NCBI RefSeq assembly: GCF_004137685.1
Contig: NZ_QYBB01000002.1
Span: 186,001 to 250,000, forward strand
Direction of reading: 5' to 3'
Source of the DNA: Lichenibacterium minor
GTDB lineage: Bacteria > Pseudomonadota > Alphaproteobacteria > Rhizobiales > Beijerinckiaceae
DNA length: 64,000 nucleotides
Below are positions 35,165 to 44,600 of the stretch, one piece after another. The notes beneath the pieces were generated by a model that worked only from the letters and a program-made list of their open reading frames with translations, was not told where the DNA came from and ran no database searches. Every line of letters starts with the position of its first letter. Position 1 is the first letter of the stretch. A program made the position numbers and the translations under genes.

Positions 35165-35829
35165 CGCGGATGGCCAGGGAACGCACGCTCGATTCCGTGG
35201 TGGCGCACCTTTCGGCGGACCTGCGCCCCGTGCGGCGCCTCCCGGCGCCCCCGGTCCGGGCCGCGGCGTGGATCGGCCTCATGGCCGCGATGGCGGCGGC
35301 CCTGTCGGTCTTCTGCGACCTGCCCGCCCTGCGCGACCGCCTCGCCGCCGCGCCCGACATGTGGCTGGCCGTGGCGGGCTCCACCGCGACGGCGATGCTG
35401 GCGGCCCTGGCGGCCTTCGAGCTCAGCGTGCCGGGGCGCAGCCCGCGTTGGGCCCTGCTGCCCATGCCGACGCTGATCCTGTGGGCCTGGGCCAGCGGCC
35501 TCGGCTGCCTGCGCACCTGGGGCGCGCCGAGCCCTTCGGCCCTGGGGCCCGTCGGCGAGGCGGGCCACTGCCTCACCCACATCCTGATGATGTCGGTGCC
35601 GCTGATGACGGTCATGATGGTGATGGTGCGCCGGGCCTGCCCGCTCAGGCCCAACATCACCGCGCTGGTGTCCGGGCTCGCCGTCGCGGCGGCCTCCGCC
35701 ACGCTGCTGAACTTCGACCACCCCTACGACGCGTCGGCGACGGACCTGCTCGCCCATCTCGTGGCGGTGCTGCTGGTGATCATCGCCAACCAGCTCTTCG
35801 CCTGGCGCTCGACCGCACCGGTGAGGTGA
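35161..35829 (+). CDS. NrsF (DUF1109) membrane anti-sigma factor
   Basis: 222 residues with six membrane helices and a short cytosolic N-terminus (RERTLDSVVAHLSADLRPVRRLPAP), the NrsF/DUF1109 pattern: sigma-binding N-terminus, then hexahelical membrane domain. GLGCLRTWGAPSP and GHCLTHILMMS hold conserved Cys residues that may sense oxidants or metals. GTG 35161 overlaps the sigma gene stop (GTGA); ATG 35170 is an alternative. It should hold the sigma factor inactive at the membrane until the signal arrives. Confidence 0.86.
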   Translation: MTRMARERTLDSVVAHLSADLRPVRRLPAPPVRAAAWIGLMAAMAAALSVFCDLPALRDRLAAAPDMWLAVAGSTATAMLAALAAFELSVPGRSPRWALLPMPTLILWAWASGLGCLRTWGAPSPSALGPVGEAGHCLTHILMMSVPLMTVMMVMVRRACPLRPNITALVSGLAVAAASATLLNFDHPYDASATDLLAHLVAVLLVIIANQLFAWRSTAPVR

Positions 35830-35970
35830 CGCGCCCGCAGATCGACGATGATAGGGGGAAGATGCGCCTGGCCGACGCGGAGGCACGCGGCGCGCGCAGG
35901 GTAGCCATGTTGCCGCGCCACAACGAGTGGCCGGAAAGCGCTTGCGCTTTTGTGCGCCGCACCATAGAAA

Positions 35971-36051
35971 GGCTTTGCAGCGTTCGCGCTGCATGCCCTT
36001 CTTGGGCGTTTCCTCCCTAGACTTGGGCCGCCCTTCGGGGTGGCCTTTTTT
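35971..36051 (+). ncRNA. Candidate small RNA with exposed CCUCCC and a strong terminator
   Basis: Hairpin 1 is GCAGCG-TTCG-CGCTGC (35977-35992). Hairpin 2 is GCCC-TTCTT-GGGC (35995-36007). A single-stranded TTTCCTCCCTAGACTT follows, then an eight-pair terminator stem GGCCGCCC-TTCG-GGGTGGCC with TTTTTT (36026-36051). Upstream, CTTGCG (35941) and CATAGA (35963) with 16-bp spacing could be a promoter. The unpaired CCTCCC is complementary to Shine-Dalgarno sequences, and the 3' part resembles alphaproteobacterial trans-acting RNAs such as AbcR (alpha-r15). Family assignment is tentative. Confidence 0.55.
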
Positions 36052-36131
36052 CTTGGGACCGGTCTAAACCACGGAAGCCGCGCATGCACAAGTGGCATGT
36101 GACGAGAATTTGTCGGTGAGTTGACGATTTA

Positions 36132-37325
36132 TTAACCGTCACGCCGATCGGGGGTCCGCTCCGACAGGAAACGGCTCATGCGGGCCAGCGCCCGCTCGAT
36201 GTTGTCGACCGAGTTGGCGTAGCTCAGGCGGATGTAGCCTTCCCCGTGGACCCCGAAGTCCGGGCCGCCGATGGTGGCGACGCCGGCCTCCTCCAGCAGC
36301 GCCGACGCCAGCGGCTTCGCCAGCCAGCCCGTGCCGGCGATGTTGGGAAAGGCGTAGAAGGCGCCCTTGGGCGTCGCGGTCCTGACGCCGGGCAGCGCGT
36401 TCAGCCCCGCGACCACGACGGCGCGGCGGCGGTCGAACTCCGCCACCATGGCGTGGACGGCGTCCTGCGGGCCGGCCAGCGCTTCCAGGCCCGCCCATTG
36501 CGCCGGGGCGTTGACGCAGGACCAGCAGTTGACGGCGAGCTTGCGGATCTTGTCGACCAGCGCGTCCGGCCACACCGCGTATCCCATGCGCCACCCCGTC
36601 ATGGCGTAGGTCTTGGACCATCCGTCGAGCATGATCAGCCGGTCGCGGATCGACGGATAGGCGAGCAGGCTCGTGTGGGCGAGGCCGTCGTAGCACATCT
36701 GGCCGTAGATCTCGTCGGACAGGACCGCGACGTGGGGGAAGCGTTCCAGCCCCGCCACCAGGGCGTCGATCTCGGCCTTCGGCGTCACGCCGCCCGTCGG
36801 GTTGGCGGGCGAGTTGAGGATGACGAGGCGCGTCCGCTCGCCGATCAGCGACAGCGCTTCCGCGGCCGAGAAGGCGAAGCCGTTCTCCTCGCGCACGGGC
36901 AGCGGCACCGGCGTGGCGCCGGTGAACTCGATCATCGAGCGGTAGATGGGGAAGCCGGGGTCGGGATACACGATCTCGGCGCCGGGCTCGCCGAACATCA
37001 GGATCGCGGCGAACATCGTCACCTTGCCGCCCGGCACCACGACGACGTTGTCCGGCGACACGTCGACGCCGAAGCGGCGGTGGAGGTCGGCCGACAGGCC
37101 TTCGCGCAGCGGCAGGATGCCGGTCGCGGGCGTGTAGCCGTGGTGGCCGTCGCGCAGCGCCTTCACGGCGGCCTCGACGACGTTCCCCGGCGTGGCAAAA
37201 TCGGGCTGGCCGATGCCGAGGTTGATCACGTCGCGCCCCTGGCGGGCGAGTTCGGTGGCGCGGGCCAGGACCGCGAAGGCGTTCTCCTCGCCCATGCGGT
37301 CGAAGGCGGCGATGGTTCTGAGCAT
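36132..37325 (-). CDS. Class I/II PLP-dependent aminotransferase
   Basis: 397-residue fold-type I aminotransferase. INLGIGQPDFATPGNV, HGYTPATGILPLREGLSADL, the cofactor-binding NSPANPTGGV (Asn), SDEIYGQMCYDG (Asp and Tyr) and the Schiff-base Lys in DGWSKTYAMTGWRMGY are all present. Resembles aspartate/aromatic aminotransferases of the Igamma subgroup; the amino donor is not determined. ATG 37325 (MLRTIAAFDRMGEENAFAVL) is preferred over the upstream start at 37358. It is convergent with the candidate sRNA. Confidence 0.87.
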   Translation of the reverse strand: MLRTIAAFDRMGEENAFAVLARATELARQGRDVINLGIGQPDFATPGNVVEAAVKALRDGHHGYTPATGILPLREGLSADLHRRFGVDVSPDNVVVVPGGKVTMFAAILMFGEPGAEIVYPDPGFPIYRSMIEFTGATPVPLPVREENGFAFSAAEALSLIGERTRLVILNSPANPTGGVTPKAEIDALVAGLERFPHVAVLSDEIYGQMCYDGLAHTSLLAYPSIRDRLIMLDGWSKTYAMTGWRMGYAVWPDALVDKIRKLAVNCWSCVNAPAQWAGLEALAGPQDAVHAMVAEFDRRRAVVVAGLNALPGVRTATPKGAFYAFPNIAGTGWLAKPLASALLEEAGVATIGGPDFGVHGEGYIRLSYANSVDNIERALARMSRFLSERTPDRRDG

Positions 37326-37417
37326 GGCGTGTTTCCCCCGTGCGGCGGGGCTTACCATAGGTGCCGCGCGTATAGGAGGACGGCGTGGGCGGCGCCGACC
37401 TCCTTCGGGGCCCCCTC

Positions 37418-37861
37418 ATGATCCTTCTCTACGCCTTCGCCCTCGTGGCCGGCATCGCCAACGCCTTCCAGGCCGGCACGAACTCGACCTTCGCCAAGAC
37501 CCTGCATCAGCCCTTCCTGGCGGCCCTGCTGATCGTCGGGGTGAGCGCCCTCGGGCTGGCCGCCGCGGGGCTCGCATCCGGGCGGCTCGCCTGGCCGTCC
37601 GCTTCCGCCTTCGGCGCCGTGCCGTGGTGGGGCTGGATCGGCGGCCTTCTGTCGGCGGTGCTGCTGATGAGCCAGCTCTTCGTCGCCGCCTCCATCGGCG
37701 CCGGCCCGTTCCTCGGCATCATCGTGGTGACCGGCACCGTCACCTCGCTGCTCATCGACAATTACGGCCTCGTCGGCTTCAAGGTGCATGAGCTGAACGC
37801 GTGGCGCATCGCCGGCGGCGCGCTGATGAGCCTCGGCGTCCTGCTGGTGGCGCTGTTCTGA
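37418..37861 (+). CDS. DMT family transporter, DUF606/YdcZ-like
   Basis: 147-residue membrane protein with five hydrophobic helices, starting MILLYAFALVAGIANAFQAGTNSTFAK, the conserved opening of DUF606/YdcZ proteins (AGxNSxLxK), and containing GGLLSAVLLMSQLFVAASIG and GGALMSLGVLLVALF. Such half-size transporters work as dimers; the substrate is unknown. ATG 37418 is preferred over the start at 37385, which would add polar residues before the first helix. The next gene starts 15 bp later. Confidence 0.82.
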   Translation: MILLYAFALVAGIANAFQAGTNSTFAKTLHQPFLAALLIVGVSALGLAAAGLASGRLAWPSASAFGAVPWWGWIGGLLSAVLLMSQLFVAASIGAGPFLGIIVVTGTVTSLLIDNYGLVGFKVHELNAWRIAGGALMSLGVLLVALF

Positions 37862-37876
37862 CGGAGACACGATCCC

Positions 37877-38911
37877 ATGGCCCCGCTTCCTTCCACCGCG
37901 GTCCTGCTCCGCCGCCGCCCCGAGGGCGAGCCGCGCCCCGACGACTTCGAGATCGTCCACCGCCCCTGCCCCGACCCGGAGGACGGCCAGCTCAGGCTCG
38001 AAGTGCTGTGGCTGTCGCTCGACCCCTACATGCGCGGCCGGATGAGCGCCGCCCGGTCCTACGTCGAGCCCGTCGGGATCGGCGACGTGATGGCCGGGCA
38101 GGCCGTGTGCCGCGTCGAGTCATCGCGGCATCCCGGATTCGCGCCGGGCACGCTGGTGCTGGCGGGATCGGGCTGGTGCACGGCGGCGCTGTCCGACGGC
38201 ACCGGCCTGATCCGCCTCGACCCGGCGCCGGCGCCCCTCACGGCGGCGCTGGGCGTGCTCGGCATGCCGGGGTTGACCGCCTATGCGGGCCTGGCCGAGA
38301 TCGGCCGGCCGAAGGCGGGCGAAACCGTGGTGGTGGCGGCCGCCACCGGCCCCGTCGGCTCCGCCGTCGGGCAGATCGCCAGGAAGCGCGGCTGCCGCGC
38401 CGTGGGCATCGCGGGCGGGGCCGAGAAGTGCCGGCTGCTCGTCGAGCATTTCGGCTTCGACGCCGCCGTCGACCACCGCGCGCCGGACTTCCCCGCTCGG
38501 CTGAAGGCGGCCTGCCCGAACGGGATCGACGTGTATTTCGAGAACGTCGGCGGCGCCGTGTGGGACGCGGTGCTGCCGCTGCTCAACGACTTTTCGCGCG
38601 TGCCGGTCTGCGGGCTGGTGTCGCAATACAACGCCACGGCCCTGCCCGCCGGGCCGAACCGCGTGCCGGACGTGATGCGGGCCGTGCTGAGCCGGCGCAT
38701 CGAGATCCGCGGCTTCATCGTGTGGGACTTCGCCCATCGGGCGGGGGAGTTCCGCCGCGAGGTCGGCACCTGGGTGGCGGACGGCTCGATGCGGACCCTG
38801 GAACACCGCGTCGAGGGGATCGAGCGGGCCCCGGCCGCGCTGGTCGACATGCTGGCCGGCCGCAACCTCGGCAAGGTGGTGGTGAAGGTGGCGCCGGGCG
38901 CGCCGGACTGA
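37877..38911 (+). CDS. NADP-dependent oxidoreductase, zinc-free MDR family
   Basis: 344-residue medium-chain reductase of the leukotriene B4 dehydrogenase/CurA group. The N-terminal catalytic domain has LSLDPYMRGRMSAARSY. The NADP-binding fold reads VVVAAATGPVGSAVGQIARKRG with GIAGGAEKCRLLVEHFGFDAAVDH, and GIDVYFENVGGAVWDAVL is the family signature. No zinc ligands are present. It probably reduces alpha,beta-unsaturated ketones. Not clearly linked to the convergent genes beyond 38911. Confidence 0.9.
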   Translation: MAPLPSTAVLLRRRPEGEPRPDDFEIVHRPCPDPEDGQLRLEVLWLSLDPYMRGRMSAARSYVEPVGIGDVMAGQAVCRVESSRHPGFAPGTLVLAGSGWCTAALSDGTGLIRLDPAPAPLTAALGVLGMPGLTAYAGLAEIGRPKAGETVVVAAATGPVGSAVGQIARKRGCRAVGIAGGAEKCRLLVEHFGFDAAVDHRAPDFPARLKAACPNGIDVYFENVGGAVWDAVLPLLNDFSRVPVCGLVSQYNATALPAGPNRVPDVMRAVLSRRIEIRGFIVWDFAHRAGEFRREVGTWVADGSMRTLEHRVEGIERAPAALVDMLAGRNLGKVVVKVAPGAPD

Positions 38912-38918
38912 GCGCCGC

Positions 38919-39758
38919 CTACCCCCGCGCGGCCGCCCCGAGGAGCGCCCGCCCGAGCTCGCCCGACCCTTCCGCGTCGGCGGCGAGCCGTTCGTAGATC
39001 CGCGCCGCGCCCTCGAACATCATCGCGGCGGGGTCGTCCGGCCCGAGGAAGGCCGCGACCTCGCGCATCTCCGCCACCCAGCGGTAGGCCTTGGGCAGCA
39101 TGTCCGGCATGGCCTTGCCGAAGCGGGCGACGAGTTCCGGCTGGCTGCGGTCGAGCTCCGCCCGCAGCGCTTCGCCCGCGCCCCGGCGTTCCGCGCCGAG
39201 GAACATGCCCGCCGCCAGCGCGGTGACGCCCTTGGTGCACATGGCGTAGACGAGCTTCAGCCCCGAAGCGGCGCCGAAGGGCGCGTCCATGGGCTTCAGG
39301 TCCAGCCCATGGCGGCCGAGCGGCGCCGTCAGGCCCGCGGGGTCGCCGCTGACGTAGACGGCCGGGCTCACCCCTGCGCGCTTCGGCGGCGCCCCGATGA
39401 TGCAGCCGTCGACGACGGGGCAGCCGGTGCCGTCGAGGGCGGCGCGCACGCGCTCGGCCGTGGCGGGGCTGATGGCGTTGAGGTCGACGAAGGCAGGCTT
39501 TCGCGCGCCCGCCCGCAGCGACGGCGCGAGCCGTTCGGCGAGCGCGACCGCGGAGCCCGGCGGCACGATGGACAGGATCATGTCGGCGCCCGCGAGGTCG
39601 TCGAGCGGCACGTCCCTCATGCCGGCCTCCGCGGCGCGGGCCCGGCTCCCGGCGCCCCGCCCGTCGAGGTTGGTCAGGACGGTGGCGCCGCCCTCCGCCA
39701 GGCGCAGGCCCATGCCGGCCCCCATGGCGCCCGCCGCCAGGATCGCGATCGTGGTCAT
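38919..39758 (-). CDS. NAD(P)-binding 6PGDH/3-hydroxyisobutyrate dehydrogenase-like protein
   Basis: 279 residues. The N-terminal Rossmann motif is AILAAGAMGAGMGLRLAEGG (G-x-G-x-x-G type with Ala substitution). MILSIVPPGSAVALAERL and FVDLNAISPATAERV form the rest of the dinucleotide fold. The C-terminal all-alpha domain contains GAASGLKLVYAMCTKGVTALAAG, with the Lys typical of beta-hydroxyacid dehydrogenases. The substrate is not determined. ATG 39758 overlaps the stop of the SDR gene by four bases (ATGA), so they form an operon. Confidence 0.83.
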   Translation of the reverse strand: MTTIAILAAGAMGAGMGLRLAEGGATVLTNLDGRGAGSRARAAEAGMRDVPLDDLAGADMILSIVPPGSAVALAERLAPSLRAGARKPAFVDLNAISPATAERVRAALDGTGCPVVDGCIIGAPPKRAGVSPAVYVSGDPAGLTAPLGRHGLDLKPMDAPFGAASGLKLVYAMCTKGVTALAAGMFLGAERRGAGEALRAELDRSQPELVARFGKAMPDMLPKAYRWVAEMREVAAFLGPDDPAAMMFEGAARIYERLAADAEGSGELGRALLGAAARG

Positions 39759-40705
39759 GCCCTCGTCTCCGTCTCGAACCGCGCCCCCGTCGATCGTTCG
39801 GAGGCTTCCCACAGCGCCCGCGCGGTCGCGTCATCCCGCGCCTGGGGCATGACGCGCGACGGCCCGACGGGCCCGGTACGCTCGCCCCGCCCCGTCGGGC
39901 CGTAATAGCCGCCCGCCGCGGCGTCGGGCGCCGTCGCGGCGTACAGGATCGGCAGGGCGCCGTCAGCCGCCGATTGCCCGAGCAGGCGGAAGGCGAGGTT
40001 CATCAGGGCGGGCTTCACCCCGCCGCGCCCTTCCGCGGGGCCGTTGGTGATGATGTCGGTGACGGCCCAGCCGGGATGCGCCGCGACGGAGCGGATCGGC
40101 CAGCCGGCCGCGTCGGCGCGGGCCTGGAGCGCGCGGGCGAAGATCAGCATGGCGAGCTTGCTTTGGCGGTAGGCCGTCCAGGGATCGTAATGCCGCTCCC
40201 CCTGCAGGTCGTCGAGGGCGATGCGGCCCTGGACATGGGCGAGGCTGGCGAGGCTCACCACGCGCGCCCCGCGTCCGGCGCGCAGCAGCGCCGGCATGAG
40301 ACGGGCCGTCAGGGCGAAATGGCCGAGGTAGTTGGTGCCGAACTGCTCTTCATGGCCGTCCCGCGTCGTGCGGCGCGTCGGATAGGCCATGACGCCGGCG
40401 TTGTTGACCAGGATGTCGACGGCGGCGCCGTCCGCCACGAGGACTTCGGCGAAGCCCGTCACGGACGACAGGTCGGCGAGGTCGAGGGGGGCGAAGCGCA
40501 ACTCGGCCTGCGGCACGGCCGCGGCGATGCGGCGGCGGGCCGCCTCGGCCTTGCCGGGGTTGCGGGCCGCCAGGACCACGGCGGCGCCGCGTCGCGCCAA
40601 ACCCAACGCCGTTTCGAAGCCGAGGCCGCCCGAAGCGCCGGTGACGACCGCGCGCCGCCCGTCGAGCCGCGGCGCGTCGTCGATCGTCCAGCCGCGTCGC
40701 GCCAT
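39755..40705 (-). CDS. Short-chain dehydrogenase (retinol dehydrogenase-like)
   Basis: 316-residue classical SDR. VVTGASGGLGFETALGLARRG is the TG-x-x-x-G-x-G cofactor loop, ILVNNAGVMAYP the NNAG motif, VSLASLAH carries the catalytic Ser and WTAYRQSKLAML the Tyr-x-x-x-Lys pair. The size and C-terminal extension (YYGPTGRGERTGPVGPSR) match the oxidoreductase subgroup related to WWOX and retinol dehydrogenases. The start at 40705 (MARRGWTIDDAP) is favoured over two ATGs upstream. Confidence 0.88.
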   Translation of the reverse strand: MARRGWTIDDAPRLDGRRAVVTGASGGLGFETALGLARRGAAVVLAARNPGKAEAARRRIAAAVPQAELRFAPLDLADLSSVTGFAEVLVADGAAVDILVNNAGVMAYPTRRTTRDGHEEQFGTNYLGHFALTARLMPALLRAGRGARVVSLASLAHVQGRIALDDLQGERHYDPWTAYRQSKLAMLIFARALQARADAAGWPIRSVAAHPGWAVTDIITNGPAEGRGGVKPALMNLAFRLLGQSAADGALPILYAATAPDAAAGGYYGPTGRGERTGPVGPSRVMPQARDDATARALWEASERSTGARFETETRA

Positions 40706-40856
40706 CGTCCATGCCCCCTCGGTCATCGGGGAAGTGGGGCGGAGTGCGGGCTTCTCAAGGCCGAGCGGGCACCCGGCGGGCCGCACGCGCGGCCGGATCG
40801 AGGCCTATCGTGTCCGCCCGGGTGCCGCGACGCGGTCACCCGTGGGCGGAACGGCG

Positions 40857-41021
40857 TCAGCCGTAGACCTGCCTGTGGGCGGCCGCATAGAGGTCGGACT
40901 GGAAGGCGCCCATCTCGACGAGGTCGGAGTTCGACAGGGTGTCGATCTCGGCGATGAGCTGGCGGTAACGGCGGTTCTTGTCGAGGCGATCCTGCGCCAG
41001 GGCAAAGAGTTTGTTGAACAT
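40857..41021 (-). CDS. Small DUF1127-like protein
   Basis: 54 residues, found by reading the minus strand directly: MFNKLFALAQDRLDKNRRYR then LIAEIDTLSNSDLVEMGAFQ and a tail ending HRQVYG. The helix-turn pattern with RLDKNRRYRQLIAEIDTLSNSDLVEMG resembles DUF1127/YjiS-like proteins, which are small basic regulators of phosphate/carbon responses or RNA turnover in Rhizobiales. ATG 41021 is preceded by GAGGGAAA. Upstream lies a promoter with two identical decamer repeats (41107 and 41127). Confidence 0.72.
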   Translation of the reverse strand: MFNKLFALAQDRLDKNRRYRQLIAEIDTLSNSDLVEMGAFQSDLYAAAHRQVYG

Positions 41022-41089
41022 GGTTCGATTTCCCTCAAACGGGTTGATGGATCAAACCTCCCGGATCGGTCTTGATGCCGATGACGTCG

Positions 41090-41136
41090 AGATAGCGCTG
41101 CCTATGGTGCAGTGCAACACGCCGAAGTGCAGTGCA
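41090..41136 (-). promoter_or_regulatory. Minus-strand promoter with twin GTGCAGTGCA operator-like repeats
   Basis: On the minus strand TTGCAC (41117-41112) and CTATCT (41095-41090), spaced by 16 bp, make a good sigma70-like promoter for the DUF1127-like gene. The decamer GTGCAGTGCA occurs at 41107-41116 and again at 41127-41136, exactly 20 bp apart; the first overlaps the -35. Confidence 0.5.
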
Positions 41137-41621
41137 GCTCGGCGGAACCTGCATGGCGAAATTCAGAGTTTCTTCATCATAAGCCGCATGAGGCATGTCG
41201 AGGGCGCATGGCAGGCGTCGACGATGCTCGAAGCGGCATCCTGCCGTTCCGCGAGGCTCGTGGCGGCGCCGGGCGGTTCGCGGGTAGCGCGGAGCGGCCC
41301 CGTGCGTCGAAGCATGGCAGTGTTGCATGCATCGCCCCTGCCGCACCGGATGTCGCGGTCGGGCCCGCCCCGGTCAGCCGCGGCCCGCACCGCGGCCACG
41401 CCGCCCGGTGGAAATCGTCCGGCGTCGGGCCGTCCATTCCATCTTGGGGCACCGGGCGGGGCGCTCCCCGACGACGTTGGGTTCGCGGGGGCGATCGGCG
41501 CCCGTCCGGCCGGATCGGAACCGTTCCAGATTCCCGCTTGACGCGAAGGACGACGCTCCGCATCACACGGGCACTCGTTTGACACGGCAGGCGACCATGT
41601 CGCATGGTTGTGACAATGATA
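41137..41621. other. Intergenic region between DUF1127-like gene and formate dehydrogenase operon
   Basis: No convincing gene: the open frames here have no recognisable protein and poor starts. The sequence drifts from mixed composition to GC-rich (41350-41520), then turns AT-rich at about 41580 near the formate dehydrogenase promoter region. Confidence 0.5.
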
Positions 41622-41636
41622 ATCGTTCTAAACGAT
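41622..41636 (+). promoter_or_regulatory. Palindromic site upstream of formate dehydrogenase
   Basis: ATCGTT-CTA-AACGAT is a perfect 6+6 dyad, embedded in GACAATGATAATCGTTCTAA, which also looks Fur/Irr-like (GATAAT..TTCTAA). It lies 53 bp before the fdoG start, between a possible -35 (TTGTGA, 41608) and an AT-rich TATGAT (41636). The regulator is not known. Confidence 0.4.
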
Positions 41637-41688
41637 ATGATCTCACGCGAGCGTGTATGACGCGAAGTCTGAGGAAGGGAGGGCACCT

Positions 41689-44600
41689 ATGAACATGGAG
41701 CTCTCACGGCGCCATTTTCTGAAGATGGCCGGCGTGGGTGCGGCGGGGACATCGCTGGGGGCCTTCGGGTTCGCCGGCGTGGAGGCGGCCCAGGCCGCGG
41801 CCATCAGGCCCTACAAACTCGCCAACACCACGGAAACCCGCAACACCTGCCCCTACTGCTCGGTGGCCTGCGGCATCATCATGTATTCCAAGGGCGACCT
41901 GAAGAAGGGCGAGCGCGCCGACATCACCCACATCGAGGGTGACATCGACCACCCGACGAACCGCGGCACGCTGTGCCCGAAGGGTGCCGCGCTCCACGAC
42001 TTCGTCACCTCCAAGACCCGCATCACCGTCCCCCGCGTCCGCGAGCCCGGCTCCGACGAATGGACGGAAGTGTCCTGGGACCATGCGCTGGACCGCATCG
42101 CGCGCCTGATGAAGGACGACCGCGACGCCAACTTCATCGCGAAGAACAAGGACGGCACGGCCGTCAACCGCTGGACCACGGTGGGGTTCCTGGGCGCCTC
42201 GGCGACCACGAACGAGACCGCGTTCCTGACCTACAAGGCTGTCCGCTCCATGGGCATCCTGGGGTTCGACAACCAGGCGCGTGTTTGACACGGCCCGACG
42301 GTGTCCAGTTTGGGCCCGACGTTTGGCCGCGGAGCGATGACGCAGCCGTGGACTGATATCAAGAACACCGATCTCGCGATCGTGATGGGCGGCAACGCGG
42401 CCGAAGCGCACCCGTGCGGCTTCAAATGGCTGGTCGAGGCCAAGGCCCACCGCGGCGCTAAGCTGATCGTCGTCGACCCGCGCTACACGCGCACGGCCGC
42501 CGTTTCGGATTACTATGCCCCGATCCGTCAGGGCACCGACATCGCCTTCCTGCTCGGGGTGATCCGCTACTGCATCGCCAACGACAAGATCCAGTGGGAA
42601 TACGCCAAGAACTACACTAACATCTCGTACCTCGTGAAGGACGGCTTCTCCTATAAGGACGGCCTGTTCACCGGCTACGACGAGATGAAGCGCGACTACG
42701 ACCGTTCCTCCTGGGATTACCAGTTGGGCGCGGACGGGTTCGTGCAGTCCGACATGACGTTGCAGCATCCGCGCACGGTGTGGCAGCTCCTGAAGGACCA
42801 CGTCGAGCAGTACACGCCCGAGCTGGTCGAGCGCATCTGCGGCACGCCGAAGGACAAGTACCTCCACATCTGCGAGATGATCGCGGCCACGTCGGCGCCC
42901 GACAAGGCGATGACGTCGATGTACGCCCTCGGCTGGACGCAGCATTCCAAGGGCGCGCAGAACATCCGCACCATGGCGATGCTCCAGCTGCTGCTGGGCA
43001 ACATCGGCATTGCGGGCGGTGGCATGAACGCCCTGCGCGGCCATTCCAACATCCAGGGCCTGACCGACCTCGGCCTGATGTCCAACCTGATCCCGGGATA
43101 CCTGTCGATCCCGACCGAGAAGGAGAAGGCCATCGGCGACTACCTGGCGACCCGCCAGTTCAAGCCGCTGCGCGCCGACCAGACCAGCTACTGGCGCAAC
43201 TACGACAAGTTCTTCGTATCGTTCCAGAAGAGCATGTGGGGCGACCACGCCACGAAGGACAACGACTGGGGCTACGACTACCTGCCCAAGCTCGACGTGC
43301 CGGCCTACGACATCCTCCGCATGATGGAGATGATGAACGAGGGCAAGGTCAACGGCTACTTCTGCCAGGGCTTCAACCCGATCCTGTCGATCCCCAACCG
43401 GGCGAAGACGACGGCGGCCCTGTCGAAGCTGAAGTACCTCGTGACGATGGACCCGCTCGACACCGAGACGTCCAACTTCTGGCGGAACTTCGGCATCTAC
43501 AACGATGTGAAGTCCGCCGACATCAAGACCCAAGTGTTCCAACTCCCGACCACCTGCTTCGCCGAGGAGGAAGGCTCGCTCGCCAACTCCGGCCGGTGGC
43601 TGCAGTGGCATTGGGCCGGCGGTTCGGCTCCGGGCGATTGCAAGCACGACACCTGGATCATGGCGCAGATCTTCCTGCGCGTGAAGAAGCTCTACCAGGC
43701 CGAGGGCGGCGCCTACCCGGACCCGATCGTCAACCTGACCTGGAACTACGCCGACGCCGAGGAGCCCACCCCGGAGGAGCTCGCCAAGGAGGTCAACGGA
43801 TACGCGCTCGCGGATCAGTTCGACGCCAAGGATCCGACGAAGCTCGTCGCCGGCAAGGGCAAGCTGCTGGTCAACTTCAGCCAGCTGAAGAACGACGGCT
43901 CCACCTCCTCGGGCTGCTGGATCTATTCGGGCCAGTGGAACGAGAACGGCAACAACATGGCGCGCCGCGACAACGCGGATCCGGGCAACATGGGGACGTT
44001 CCTGAACTGGACGTTCGCGTGGCCGGTGAACCGTCGCGTGCTCTACAACGCGGCTTCCTGCGACATGCAGGGCAAGCCGTGGGATCCCAGCCGCAAGCTG
44101 ATCGAATGGAACGGGTCGAAGTGGGTCGGCAACGACGTGCCCGACATCGCGCCGGACGCGCAGCCCGGCAAGGTGCAGCCCTTCATCCTCAACCAGGAGG
44201 GCACCGCCCGCCTCTTCACCCGCGCCCTGCTCCGTGACGGCCCGTTCCCGGTCCATTACGAGCCCTTCGAGTCGCCGGTGAAGAACGTCATCAACCCGGC
44301 GATCCGCGGCAACCCCGTGGCGCGCATCTTCCAGGCGGACGTGGCCTCCTTCGGCGACGCGAGCGAGTTCCCCTACGCGGCGACCTCGTATCGGTTGACG
44401 GAGCACTTCCACTACTGGACGAAGCACAACCGGGTGAATTCGGTGCTTCAGCCCGAGTTCTTCGTGGAGATCAGCCACGAGTTGGCGGCCGAGAAGAGCA
44501 TCCAGAACAACGGCTGGGTGCGGGTCTGGTCGAAGCGCGGCGAGGTGAAGGCCAAGGCCTACGTCACGAAGCGCATCCAGCCGCTGATCTGCGACGGCAA

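Noticed and set aside
42286..42288. In-frame stop making fdoG a pseudogene
   Set aside because: The TGA is at the conserved selenocysteine position, the frame continues with normal sequence, a hairpin follows, and selA/selB are in the same locus.
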